From: Candidatus Aminicenantota bacterium
GTDB lineage: Bacteria; Acidobacteriota; Aminicenantia; UBA2199
Direction of reading: 5' to 3'
Assembly (NCBI GenBank): GCA_030620255.1
Contig: JAUXFB010000018.1
Location: 1 to 10,619, forward strand
DNA length: 10,619 nt
Position numbers and translations under genes: made by a program. Positions 1 through 6,856 of the stretch are shown piece by piece (positions within the stretch are counted from its first letter, which is position 1; the number at the start of each line of letters is the position of its first letter). Below the pieces are notes generated by a model that was not told the DNA's origin, did no database searches, and saw only the letters and a program-made list of their open reading frames with translations.

Positions 1-54
1 AAACTTAAACTCAGACTCAAACTTAAGCTTATACTCAAACTTAAACTGATAAAG
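1..54. repeat. 18-nt tandem repeat, about 3 copies, cut by left edge
   Basis: Three units start at 1, 19 and 37, each opening with AAACTTAA, so the period is exactly 18 nt. Units 1 and 2 also share the ending ACTC; the third diverges after its first 10 bases. The array reaches the first base of the window, so its true length is unknown. It lies upstream of the rpsT promoter and does not overlap it. No function can be assigned from sequence. Confidence 0.75.
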
Positions 55-64
55 GAAATACTAT

Positions 65-112
65 TCAACCATTCAACCAATAAACCAGTCAACTATTAGT
101 CCAATCAACCAT
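65..112. repeat. Degenerate 8-nt tandem repeat (TCAACCAN), six units
   Basis: Six consecutive 8-nt units begin at 65, 73, 81, 89, 97 and 105. Three match TCAACCA exactly, and the others differ by one to three bases (TAAACCA, TCAACTA, TAGTCCA). The stretch is nearly free of G on this strand, unlike the flanking genes. It sits between the 18-nt repeat and the rpsT promoter. It may be a micro/minisatellite-like spacer; no protein or RNA role is visible. Confidence 0.7.
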
Positions 113-145
113 ATCGAAACTTATTTAATAAAAATGTGTTTGTTA

Positions 146-174
146 TTGACAAAATCGTATATTTTTTGTATTAT
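146..174 (+). promoter_or_regulatory. Sigma70-type promoter of rpsT
   Basis: A perfect -35 box TTGACA lies at 146-151 and TATTAT (5 of 6 consensus bases) at 169-174, with the optimal 17-nt spacer. Transcription would start near 181, giving a leader of about 18 nt before the ATG at 199. Strong consensus is expected for a ribosomal protein gene. It should also serve the nuclease and pspC genes downstream, since no terminator separates them. Confidence 0.85.
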
Positions 175-198
175 TAGAATTTATTGGAGGAAATTAGT

Positions 199-471
199 AT
201 GGCAATTCATAAATCTGCAATTAAGAAATATAAAAGAGATGAAAAACTGAGAATGATTAATAAAATGAATCGCTCAAAGATGAGAAATAAAATAAAATTG
301 TTCAAGAAAAAAATAGATTCAAATGAATTTGAAGAAGCAGGGAATATATTTCCAAAGGTTATTTCTATTATAGATAAAACTGTTATAAAAGGTACAATTC
401 ATAGAAAAACAGGAGCAAGGTATAAATCCAGATTGAACAATTTATTAAAGAAGTCAAGTGCAAAAGCTTAA
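199..471 (+). CDS. rpsT: 30S ribosomal protein S20
   Basis: Encodes a 90-residue, highly basic protein. The N-terminal MAIHKSAIKK and the C-terminal KGTIHRKTGARYKSRL block are hallmarks of bacterial S20, which binds 16S rRNA early in small-subunit assembly. The length is normal for the family. I chose ATG 199 because GGAGG at 186-190 sits 8 nt upstream; a TTG at 184 is in frame but overlaps that Shine-Dalgarno sequence and would add non-family residues. It is the first gene of a probable operon: the nuclease ATG follows the stop by only 6 nt. The leader is too short to hold an elaborate autoregulatory structure. Confidence 0.96.
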   Translation: MAIHKSAIKKYKRDEKLRMINKMNRSKMRNKIKLFKKKIDSNEFEEAGNIFPKVISIIDKTVIKGTIHRKTGARYKSRLNNLLKKSSAKA

Positions 472-477
472 TTCTTT

Positions 478-1263
478 ATGAATCTCCCAAAAGATTACAT
501 CTCTTATAATCAGATAAGACTTTATAGAGATTGTCCTTTAAAATATTATTTTACATATATTGAAAAAATCAAAACTCCAATAAATGATAAAATTCTTTTA
601 GGAACTGTTTTTCATTATGTAGTTGAATATTACTTAAAAAAGAAAATAGAAACTAAAGAACCTGATAATGGTAAGATTAGGGGTGTTTTTTTAGAAGAAT
701 TTGAATTAGAAAAAGGTGAAAATGAAGTAGTCTGGACTAGTTCTTGTGATGAAGTAAAAAAAAGGGGAATTGCTTTTGTCGAATATTTTTTCAAAGAGAT
801 GGCTAGTTTTATTGATCCTTTAATGGTTGAGACGGAATTAGAAGTTGAGTTGCCAAACAGAGGTGTGAATCTAAGGGGTATAATTGATTTAGTTGAAAAA
901 GACTTTAGTATCACAGATTTTAAAACTACAACTTCAAAGTGGTCTAAATCCAGAGTAGACTCCTCTTATTTGCAGATACTTATATATAAATATTTGTTTG
1001 AAAAATCTTTTTGCAATACAAGCCCTGAAGTGAAATTCAAGATCATTTATTCAAAAAATCATAAGAAGGTAAATCATCAAGAAATAAATATAAAACCTAA
1101 AAAAGATGATATTGAAAAAATGTTAGAAATTATTGATCATGTTATTGAGAATATAGATAATGCTTTATTCTACAAAAATGAAACCTATATGTGTAATTTT
1201 TGTGAATTTAAATATATATGTAAGAATTTTAAGTTAGTAAAGAGAGATGAAAAGGTTATATAG
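478..1263 (+). CDS. Stand-alone PD-(D/E)XK nuclease with Cas4/AddB-like Fe-S cysteines
   Basis: This 261-residue protein has the layout of the RecB/Cas4-like PD-(D/E)XK superfamily. It opens with an ISYNQIRLYRDCP motif (residues 8-20). Then come GTVFH with H46, GIIDLV with D137, DFK with D147 and K149, and QxxxY (Q166, Y170), which together make the expected metal-binding and catalytic set. C19 plus C239, C242 and C248 match the one-plus-three Cys pattern that holds a 4Fe-4S cluster in Cas4, AddB and Dna2 relatives. It probably acts on DNA ends in repair or recombination; the substrate is unknown. No helicase or cas gene is nearby. No Shine-Dalgarno sequence is visible, so translation is probably coupled to rpsT, 6 nt upstream. 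Its last 17 nt overlap the pspC gene. Confidence 0.85.
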   Translation: MNLPKDYISYNQIRLYRDCPLKYYFTYIEKIKTPINDKILLGTVFHYVVEYYLKKKIETKEPDNGKIRGVFLEEFELEKGENEVVWTSSCDEVKKRGIAFVEYFFKEMASFIDPLMVETELEVELPNRGVNLRGIIDLVEKDFSITDFKTTTSKWSKSRVDSSYLQILIYKYLFEKSFCNTSPEVKFKIIYSKNHKKVNHQEINIKPKKDDIEKMLEIIDHVIENIDNALFYKNETYMCNFCEFKYICKNFKLVKRDEKVI

Positions 1264-1441
1264 ATCAAAAAAAAATAGAATGATAGCAGGGATTTGCGGT
1301 GGTATTGGTGAATATTTTGATATTGATCCCACTCTTGTAAGAATTATATATGTAATTGTATCTGTTTTTAGTATTGCTTTTCCTGGAATTTTAGTTTACT
1401 TGATTTTGTGGGCTATAATTCCACATTCCATAAAAGATTAA
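1247..1441 (+). CDS. PspC-domain small membrane protein
   Basis: At 64 residues this protein is essentially one PspC domain. A basic N-terminus (KRLYRSKKNR) is followed by the conserved AGICGGIGEYFDIDPTLVR block (residues 14-32) and a single hydrophobic helix (about 33-58) ending in AIIP. PspC family proteins are inner-membrane proteins; in the Psp envelope-stress response PspC works with PspB and PspA, but many bacteria carry short stand-alone versions of unknown role, as here. The start lies inside the nuclease gene (17-nt overlap in another frame) and the ribosome site is weak (GAGAG directly abutting the ATG), so translational coupling is likely. A run of nine A at 1267-1275 near the 5' end keeps frame. 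Confidence 0.88.
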   Translation: MKRLYRSKKNRMIAGICGGIGEYFDIDPTLVRIIYVIVSVFSIAFPGILVYLILWAIIPHSIKD

Positions 1442-1477
1442 ATTTCTTCATAAGGTTTAAAAAAAGTTAAAAAAAAC

Positions 1478-1505
1478 TTGACAATATTGTTTATTTGTAT
1501 AAACT
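1478..1505 (+). promoter_or_regulatory. Candidate promoter of the nucleotide-sugar operon
   Basis: A perfect TTGACA lies at 1478-1483. The best -10 at acceptable spacing is TAAACT at 1500-1505 (16-nt spacer, 4 of 6). A better-looking TATAAA at 1498-1503 is only 14 nt away. Either choice puts the start some 20 nt before the rfbC ATG, like the other short leaders in this window. It lies in the 90-nt gap after pspC. Confidence 0.6.
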
Positions 1506-1520
1506 TAAACTTAATAAAAA

Positions 1521-1526
1521 AAGGAG
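1521..1526 (+). promoter_or_regulatory. Ribosome binding site that fixes the rfbC start
   Basis: AAGGAG lies 5 nt before the ATG at 1532. The reading frame is open further up to a TTG at 1478, but that TTG is part of the -35 box and the extra 18 residues do not resemble RmlC. ATG 1532 is therefore the start. Confidence 0.85.
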
Positions 1527-1531
1527 AAATT

Positions 1532-2098
1532 ATGCAGATTAAAGTTGAGTCCAGTCATTTAAATGGTATAAATGTTATTGTTCCTGAGGTGTTTGGAGAT
1601 GATAGAGGTTTTTTTATGGAAACTTTTAGATCTGATCAGTTTAAAGAATTGGGATTGCCAGATAGATTTGTCCAGGATAACCATTCTAAATCAGCAAAGA
1701 ATGTAATAAGAGGATTACATTTTCAATGGGAGCCACCTATGGGCAAATTAATGAGGGTAACATATGGGGAAGCATTCCTTGTTGCTGTTGATATTAGAAA
1801 AGGTTCCCCAACTTTAGGAAAATGGTTTGGTATAGAGGTGTCAGCAGAGAACAAAAAACAGGTTTGGGCTCCATCTGGATTTGCTCGAGGATTTTGTGTT
1901 CTTTCTGATTACGCAGAAATCCAATATAAATGTACTGGAATTTATAATAATAATGCTGAATCTGGGTTTTTATGGAATGACCCTGATATTGGAATAGAAT
2001 GGCCCATAGATAACCCAATTCTTTCAGATAAAGATAAAAAAGCTCAAACTTTTGCACAATGGTTGGAAAAGGTAGAATCAAATAATTTTAAATATTAA
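1532..2098 (+). CDS. rfbC: dTDP-4-dehydrorhamnose 3,5-epimerase (RmlC family cupin)
   Basis: This 188-residue protein is normal RmlC length. Family motifs appear in order: DDRGFFMETF (23-32), FVQDNHSKS (46-54), RGLHFQ with the catalytic base H63, K72, then the cupin strand segment through YKCTGIY (Y132, Y138), LWND and LSDKD, where D166 can pair with H63. RmlC epimerises C3 and C5 of the 4-keto-6-deoxyglucose nucleotide in the cytoplasm. The usual GFAHGF motif reads GFARGF here, so R119 replaces a His that is normally conserved near the active site; this may mark a subfamily with another substrate. It is first of three sugar genes: the next start is 19 nt after its stop, behind AAGGAG. No rmlA or rmlB lies in the window. 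Confidence 0.88.
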   Translation: MQIKVESSHLNGINVIVPEVFGDDRGFFMETFRSDQFKELGLPDRFVQDNHSKSAKNVIRGLHFQWEPPMGKLMRVTYGEAFLVAVDIRKGSPTLGKWFGIEVSAENKKQVWAPSGFARGFCVLSDYAEIQYKCTGIYNNNAESGFLWNDPDIGIEWPIDNPILSDKDKKAQTFAQWLEKVESNNFKY

Positions 2099-2117
2099 CA
2101 AAAAAGGAGTGATATAG

Positions 2118-3077
2118 ATGAAAATACTTATTGCAGGTGGTGCAGGATATATTGGTTCTGTGATGATACCCCAGCTTCTTGAAAGAGGGTATGAGGTAGA
2201 TGTGATTGATCTATTCTGGTTTGGCAATCATTTACCAAAAGAGGTAGGAACAATTAGTAAGGATATTTTTGAACTTACTGAAAATGATGTGAAAGATTAT
2301 GACCAGGTGATTTTTCTTGCAGGTCTTTCCAATGATCCAATGGCGGAATTTTCACCAGCTAAAAATTTTATATCAAATGCCTCAGCTCCGGCTTTTCTTT
2401 GCTATATGTCAAAAAAAGCAGGAGTTAAAAGATTTATTTATGCTGGCTCATGCTCAGTTTACGGTTATACTGTAAATGAATTGTATGATGAAAATTCTCC
2501 AGCAGTATCTAACTATCCTTATGGGATTTCAAAGCTTCAAGGTGAACAAGCAGCTATTCAAATGATTGAAGATGGATTTTCTGTGATAGCTTTTAGGCAA
2601 GGTACAGTATGTGGTTATAGCCCAAGAATGAGACTCGACCTTGTTGTAAACACTATGTTTAAAACAGCTATTACTAAGAAGACTATTACTATAAACAACC
2701 CTGCAATTTGGAGACCAATTTTAAGTATAAATGACGCGGCAATGGCTTATATTCGAGCTATTGAAGCAAATGAAACTATTTCAGGAATTTTTAATATTGC
2801 TTCTGGAAACTATACAGTTGGAGAAATTGGTGATTTAGTAAAAACAGGTGTGAAAAAGTATTTGAATATGGATGTGAATTTAAATATAAAACATATTAAG
2901 GATTTTAGAAATTATAAGGTTAATTTTGATAAATCAAAAAGAGTATTAAGTTTCCATCCCCAATATGGAGTTGAATCTATTATTAAAGATCTTGTTGATA
3001 ATATGGAAAAATTTAAAGATTTTGATAACCCCAATTATTATAATATTGAGGTTTTTAAGAAAATGTTAGCAAAATAG
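2118..3077 (+). CDS. NAD-dependent epimerase/dehydratase (extended SDR)
   Basis: This 319-residue cytoplasmic enzyme is a typical extended SDR. It has a Rossmann motif GGAGYIG at 7-13, D31 at the end of the second strand (NAD rather than NADP preference), a LAGLSNDPM segment at 67-75, and a catalytic GSCSVYG (110-116) with YGISK (Y135, K139). The SNDP segment in place of the more common HLAA pattern is, as I recall, shared by a group of sugar-nucleotide SDRs in surface polysaccharide clusters. The actual reaction (4-epimerisation, dehydration or reduction) cannot be read from the sequence. It is not a clear RmlB. AAGGAG at 2104-2109 is a strong ribosome site. It sits between an RmlC and an RmlD homologue, which argues for action on a shared deoxy-sugar intermediate. 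Confidence 0.85.
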   Translation: MKILIAGGAGYIGSVMIPQLLERGYEVDVIDLFWFGNHLPKEVGTISKDIFELTENDVKDYDQVIFLAGLSNDPMAEFSPAKNFISNASAPAFLCYMSKKAGVKRFIYAGSCSVYGYTVNELYDENSPAVSNYPYGISKLQGEQAAIQMIEDGFSVIAFRQGTVCGYSPRMRLDLVVNTMFKTAITKKTITINNPAIWRPILSINDAAMAYIRAIEANETISGIFNIASGNYTVGEIGDLVKTGVKKYLNMDVNLNIKHIKDFRNYKVNFDKSKRVLSFHPQYGVESIIKDLVDNMEKFKDFDNPNYYNIEVFKKMLAK

Positions 3078-3088
3078 AGAGGAAATAA

Positions 3089-3946
3089 ATGAAAATAGCT
3101 GTTATTGGTGCAAATGGTCAATTGGGTAAAGATATTTGTGAAAAAATTGCAATAGCAAATAATGAACTTATTGAATTAAATCATGATAGAATTGAGATTT
3201 CAAATATTGAATGTGTTTCATATGTTTTAAAAGAGGTGAAACCTGATGTAGTAATAAATACAGCAGCAATGCACAATGTTGAAAAATGTGAAAACGACCC
3301 AGAAAGATCTTTTAAGGTTAATGGAATTGGAGCTAGAAATTTATCTCATATTTGTAATGATTTAAATTCAACTCTTATACATATAAGCACAGATTATGTG
3401 TTTGATGGAAGTAAGAAGAAACCTTATATTGAAATAGATAAACCTTTACCGTTAAATGTTTATGGAAATACAAAACTTTCAGGAGAGTATTTTATTGAAT
3501 CTATTGCAAAAAAGTACTTTATTCTAAGAGTATCAGGAATTTATGGGAAGAATCCATGTAGAGCAAAAGGAACTAATTTTATTGATTTAATGCTAAAACT
3601 TGCAAAAGAGAGAGATGAAATTAGAGTTGTAGATGATGAAATTTTAACTCCCACGTTTACTGAAGATATAGCAGATCAAATTGTTAAAATTCTTAATATG
3701 GACGCTGAATATGGTTTATATCATGTGACTGCTGAAGGAAGTTGCTCCTGGTTTGAATTTGCAAGAGAAATTTTTTCAGTTTCAAAAACCAATATTGTTT
3801 TAAATAGAGCTGCTCCCGGTGAATTTGCAATAAAAGTAAACCGTCCTAAATATTCTGTTCTTGAAAATAAATTTCTAAATGACCAGAATATTAATATAAT
3901 GCCTTTATGGAAAGATGGCTTAACGAGATACTTAAATAAAATCTAA
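3089..3946 (+). CDS. rfbD: dTDP-4-dehydrorhamnose reductase (RmlD family)
   Basis: This 285-residue protein has the RmlD layout. It starts with a Rossmann GANGQLG (7-13), followed by PDVVINTAA (52-60), the conserved STDYVFDG (100-107), the catalytic YGNTK (Y125, K129) and a C-terminal RPKYSVL substrate-domain signature. RmlD reduces the 4-keto group of the RmlC product with NAD(P)H to give the final dTDP-6-deoxy sugar, classically L-rhamnose for surface glycans. The ATG lies 11 nt after the previous stop, and a GAGAGG ribosome site overlaps that stop, so the three genes form one transcription unit. With no rmlA/rmlB present, dTDP-rhamnose is the simplest guess but a related deoxy sugar is possible. 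The closing inverted repeat at 3944-3974 overlaps its stop codon. Confidence 0.87.
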   Translation: MKIAVIGANGQLGKDICEKIAIANNELIELNHDRIEISNIECVSYVLKEVKPDVVINTAAMHNVEKCENDPERSFKVNGIGARNLSHICNDLNSTLIHISTDYVFDGSKKKPYIEIDKPLPLNVYGNTKLSGEYFIESIAKKYFILRVSGIYGKNPCRAKGTNFIDLMLKLAKERDEIRVVDDEILTPTFTEDIADQIVKILNMDAEYGLYHVTAEGSCSWFEFAREIFSVSKTNIVLNRAAPGEFAIKVNRPKYSVLENKFLNDQNINIMPLWKDGLTRYLNKI

Positions 3947-3974
3947 GCTTAAATATTTATTTGCCTTAAGCTTA
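3944..3974 (+). terminator. Inverted repeat at the end of the sugar operon, weak terminator candidate
   Basis: TAAGCTTAA (3944-3952) pairs with TTAAGCTTA (3966-3974) across a 13-nt loop, a perfect 9-bp stem that begins at the rfbD stop codon. The right arm lies in a 12-base perfect palindrome, CTTAAGCTTAAG (3965-3976). The stem has little GC, and the T run (from about 3986) is not adjacent, so intrinsic termination is uncertain. A protein-binding palindrome is an alternative. Confidence 0.4.
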
Positions 3975-4044
3975 AGTTAATGAAATATTTTTTAAGTTTA
4001 TGGAAAAAGTGTTATAAATCCTGATGTTAAAATAAAGTAAATAA

Positions 4045-4084
4045 TTGACAAAGGGAACAAAAAGCCTTTAATAGCGTATATAAT
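4045..4084 (+). promoter_or_regulatory. Possible upstream promoter elements
   Basis: A perfect TTGACA (4045-4050) is followed 16 nt later by TTTAAT (4067-4072). A perfect TATAAT also occurs at 4079-4084 but is 28 nt from that -35 and has no good partner. They may form a distal promoter for the membrane protein gene, in tandem with the better-spaced one at 4102-4130. Confidence 0.4.
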
Positions 4085-4101
4085 ATATTTCTTTTTTTAT
4101 C

Positions 4102-4130
4102 TTGGAATTTCATTTTGATTTTGATAAAAT
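4102..4130 (+). promoter_or_regulatory. Promoter of the four-TM membrane protein gene
   Basis: TTGGAA (4102-4107) and TAAAAT (4125-4130) are separated by 17 nt. The -10 is extended by TGA at 4122-4124 (TGn motif). The predicted start near 4137 gives a leader of about 24 nt, and AAGGAG at 4148-4153 lies 7 nt before the ATG. Confidence 0.65.
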
Positions 4131-4160
4131 AGGAATGTAATTAAATTAAGGAGAATTCAT

Positions 4161-5276
4161 ATGAATACAACAAGAAAAATTATTGGTTTATTAATAATTG
4201 TGTTTGTAGCTATACCTACAATATTTGCTATTATCTGGTCTGTAGGTTTAACTAAAGCAGTTGTGTCTCCTGAATTTCTTTCTGAATTACCTCAGGAAAT
4301 TATAACAAAAGTTCCTGATTTTGTAGATGATATGCTTGATTCAATGCAACAGGAAGATGTTATAATTGATGAGAATACAAGAAAGTGGGTACAAGCTATA
4401 AAAAAAACTGATACTTCGTTTAAAGATTTGTTGAAGAGAATTGGTATTTTAGATTGGTTTGAGAATGAGTTGTCTGAATCTTTTATAGATATTGGCAAAA
4501 TCCTTAGAGGGGAAATACAATCAAAGTCTATAATGCTTGACCTTCGTCCTTTAAAAAAAGCTCTTAAACATGAGGATATTACTCTGTATATTGAAGAAAT
4601 TCTAAAAGAATTACCTAAATGTAATGATGCTGAGCTTCGAGTTTGGCAAGAGTTTGCTATTCAAGAGGAAATATTTGAAAATTTACCTGCATGTAGACCT
4701 TTAGGTTTAAAAGAAGGGGCATCAATTTTTAAGAATGAGTTTAATAGGGCTGTAGTTGATATTCCTGATGAAGTTAATATATTTCAAGGAGTTTCTGAAG
4801 TTCCTTATGGATATGATGTTGGACAAACAGTAGTATCATTGACTTATATACTTTTTATAATACCAATATTTTTTATAGGATTAGGTGCTTTAATTGCTGC
4901 TACTTCCAAATCAAGTTTTTTAAGGTGGAGCGGTGCTGCAACTTTAATTGGGGGGCTGATTTCATTAGGTATTGCTTCATTTGCAAAAGGAATAGTACCA
5001 TGGGCAATGAAATTTTCTCATTATAACTATTTTAATACAAGGCTTGAGGAGCTGATTTTTGAAAAAACAGGAAGCTTAATGCTTGTTATAGTTGATAAAT
5101 TAATTACTCCAGTGATTACTTTATCTGGAATTGTTTGTGTTATTGGGGTTGTAATATTTGCACTTTCATTTACAATAACCAGCAAAAAAGAGGTTATAAA
5201 AAGGATAGAACCTAAACAGCAAACAGAAGAAATTGCAATTACTGACAAAAAGAGCGATAAACCAGATTCTGATTGA
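4161..5276 (+). CDS. Unrecognised four-TM membrane protein with two Pro-x-Cys motifs
   Basis: I do not recognise this 371-residue protein as a named family. Predicted membrane helices lie at about 7-30, 224-247, 257-278 and 316-339. Between the first two is a ~190-residue, charged, soluble region that is probably extracytoplasmic, and the C-terminal tail (340-371) is hydrophilic. The soluble region holds two spaced motifs, ELPKC (C154) and NLPACRP (C178), separated by a helix-like segment with a conserved-looking Trp (W162). Similar paired motifs occur, as far as I recall, in uncharacterised membrane proteins of other bacteria. A disulfide between C154 and C178 is plausible. The gene has its own promoter and strong AAGGAG site, and no operon partner; it converges with the binding-protein gene 65 nt away. 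No function is proposed. Confidence 0.8.
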   Translation: MNTTRKIIGLLIIVFVAIPTIFAIIWSVGLTKAVVSPEFLSELPQEIITKVPDFVDDMLDSMQQEDVIIDENTRKWVQAIKKTDTSFKDLLKRIGILDWFENELSESFIDIGKILRGEIQSKSIMLDLRPLKKALKHEDITLYIEEILKELPKCNDAELRVWQEFAIQEEIFENLPACRPLGLKEGASIFKNEFNRAVVDIPDEVNIFQGVSEVPYGYDVGQTVVSLTYILFIIPIFFIGLGALIAATSKSSFLRWSGAATLIGGLISLGIASFAKGIVPWAMKFSHYNYFNTRLEELIFEKTGSLMLVIVDKLITPVITLSGIVCVIGVVIFALSFTITSKKEVIKRIEPKQQTEEIAITDKKSDKPDSD

Positions 5277-5341
5277 TTTTTAGTTTACAAGTTGTATTTT
5301 GAAAAAAGAGTTAATAAAAGTTAAAAAATATTGGATTCAGA

Positions 5342-6850
5342 TTATTCTACTTTTATAGCATTCTTAAATATTAAATATCCATTGGCATCAATATATAAAT
5401 TTCTTACCTTTTTATTATAAACAACAACTGATTTTAAATGATAAAGCGGATTCCATGGAATATCATTGTGAATTATCTCCTGTGCTCGTTCATATAACTT
5501 AATCCTCTTTTCCTTTTGTAATGTTTCTCTCGCCTCTTCAAGAATGGATGTAAGCTCAGGATTATCATAATAAGCTCTATTTTTACTCCCTTGTTTCATT
5601 GTTAAAGTTGGATATAAAAAAATATCTGGATCAGGCCCTGCTATCCATCCCATTATAAGCATATCATGTTCTCCCCTGTTAATTCGTTTTCTCATTTCAT
5701 TAAATGGTAAAGCAGTTTTCTTTATAATAATATTTAAAGATCTTGCATTTTTTGTTAGAATATTTGCTATTTTATTTAAAGCAATATTTGTTGTTGTATA
5801 AAAAAGCGAACATTCAAAACCATTTTCTAACCCGGATTTCTTTAGAAGTTCCTTTGCTTTTTCTATATTGTAATCATAATCAACAATCTTTTTATTAAAA
5901 CCAAATAGATATGGAGGGATCGGTGTAACTGCAGGTATGGCAAGATTCTGAAAAACATGTCTTATAAGCATCTTTTTGTCAATTAAATGACAAAAAACTC
6001 TCCTTATCTCAACTTTATTAAAAGGCTCTTTTTTAGTATTAAATGCTAAATAATGAATTCTAAAAGATGGTGAAAAAAGAAAGGTAACCTTTTTATTTCC
6101 CTTAAATTCTTCATGTTCCTTTGCTGAACGAACTTTTGAAACATCAGCAATATTGTTCTTTATATAAAGGAATTTAGTCCAAGTATTTTTTACAATTTTA
6201 TAGGTGATTTTTGAAAGTTCTATCTTTCCATCCCAGTAAAACCCATTTCTTTTAATAATAAGGAATTTACCCTTTTCCCATTTTTCAAATTTGAAGGGTC
6301 CAGTACCAATAGGCTTAAAACTATTACCTTTATAACAACCCGGCGCTACTATTGAAGCAGCCGGAGCTGTTAATGCAGATAAAAATGGACCATAGGTCTT
6401 ATTTAAAACTATCTCAACTGTATATCTATCTATAAGTTTAATATCTTTTATATATGAAAAAAGATATTCCCATTTTTTATACTTTGATCTGTATTTCCCT
6501 ATTCTTCTCTTGAATGATTTTTTAACAGCTCTTGCATCAAGAATCTCCCCATTATGAAACTTCACACCTTTCCTGAGCTTGAATATCCATCTTTTACCAT
6601 TATCTTTAGCTTCCCAGCTTCTTGCCAAACATGGCTCAATTAAAAGGGTTTCCTCTTTGAATCTAACAAGACCTTCAAATATATTTGATATAACTTCATC
6701 TGAATAATAATCATCTGCTTTGCCAGGCTCCATAGATTCTGAATCAATAGTCCTTACATAAATAATGGTGACTTTTGAAGAATAGAGATTAAAAAACAAT
6801 AGAATACAGAAAGGAATAACGAAAAAAATCTTTTTCACAGAAAATATCAT
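5342..6850 (-). CDS. Family 5 (peptide/oligopeptide-type) ABC solute-binding protein, intact copy
   Basis: This 502-residue exported protein has the full SBP family 5 (DppA/OppA-like) pattern. An N-terminal KK plus hydrophobic signal segment (about 6-25) is followed by NIFEGLVRF (56-64), LARSWEAKDNGKRW (75-88), KLRKGVKFHNG (91-101), then PIGTGPFKFEKW (180-191) and a C-terminal GWIAGPDPD. Such proteins bind peptides, nickel, heme or other solutes outside the inner membrane and hand them to an ABC permease. No Cys sits at a lipobox, so it looks periplasmic or anchored by an uncut signal. No permease or ATPase gene is nearby; the upstream neighbour, 96 nt away, is a sensor kinase, preceded by a broken paralogue. 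The ATG has no Shine-Dalgarno sequence, and the promoter places transcription start at it. A GTG five codons in is an alternative start. Confidence 0.9.
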   Translation of the reverse strand: MIFSVKKIFFVIPFCILLFFNLYSSKVTIIYVRTIDSESMEPGKADDYYSDEVISNIFEGLVRFKEETLLIEPCLARSWEAKDNGKRWIFKLRKGVKFHNGEILDARAVKKSFKRRIGKYRSKYKKWEYLFSYIKDIKLIDRYTVEIVLNKTYGPFLSALTAPAASIVAPGCYKGNSFKPIGTGPFKFEKWEKGKFLIIKRNGFYWDGKIELSKITYKIVKNTWTKFLYIKNNIADVSKVRSAKEHEEFKGNKKVTFLFSPSFRIHYLAFNTKKEPFNKVEIRRVFCHLIDKKMLIRHVFQNLAIPAVTPIPPYLFGFNKKIVDYDYNIEKAKELLKKSGLENGFECSLFYTTTNIALNKIANILTKNARSLNIIIKKTALPFNEMRKRINRGEHDMLIMGWIAGPDPDIFLYPTLTMKQGSKNRAYYDNPELTSILEEARETLQKEKRIKLYERAQEIIHNDIPWNPLYHLKSVVVYNKKVRNLYIDANGYLIFKNAIKVE

Positions 6851-6856
6851 GAATTA

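Noticed and set aside
65..112. CRISPR array
   Set aside because: Units are 8 nt with no spacers; it is a simple tandem repeat. No cas genes are present, and the Cas4-like nuclease alone is not evidence.
184..198. TTG start extending S20 by five residues
   Set aside because: The TTG overlaps the GGAGG ribosome site, and S20 proteins begin at the MAIHKSA motif.
630..914. 94-codon minus-strand open frame inside the nuclease gene
   Set aside because: It overlaps the conserved nuclease core, has no ribosome site and reads as low-complexity Ser/Lys/Phe sequence.
1461..1480. Terminator hairpin AAGTT/AACTT after pspC
   Set aside because: Only five AT-rich base pairs around an A-rich loop, with no T tract; it runs into the next promoter.
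1478..1531. TTG start extending RmlC by 18 residues
   Set aside because: That TTG is part of a -35 box, and AAGGAG precedes the ATG at 1532.
5277..5341. Bidirectional terminator between the convergent genes
   Set aside because: No stem of useful length or GC content was found in the 65-nt gap, only short AT-rich words.
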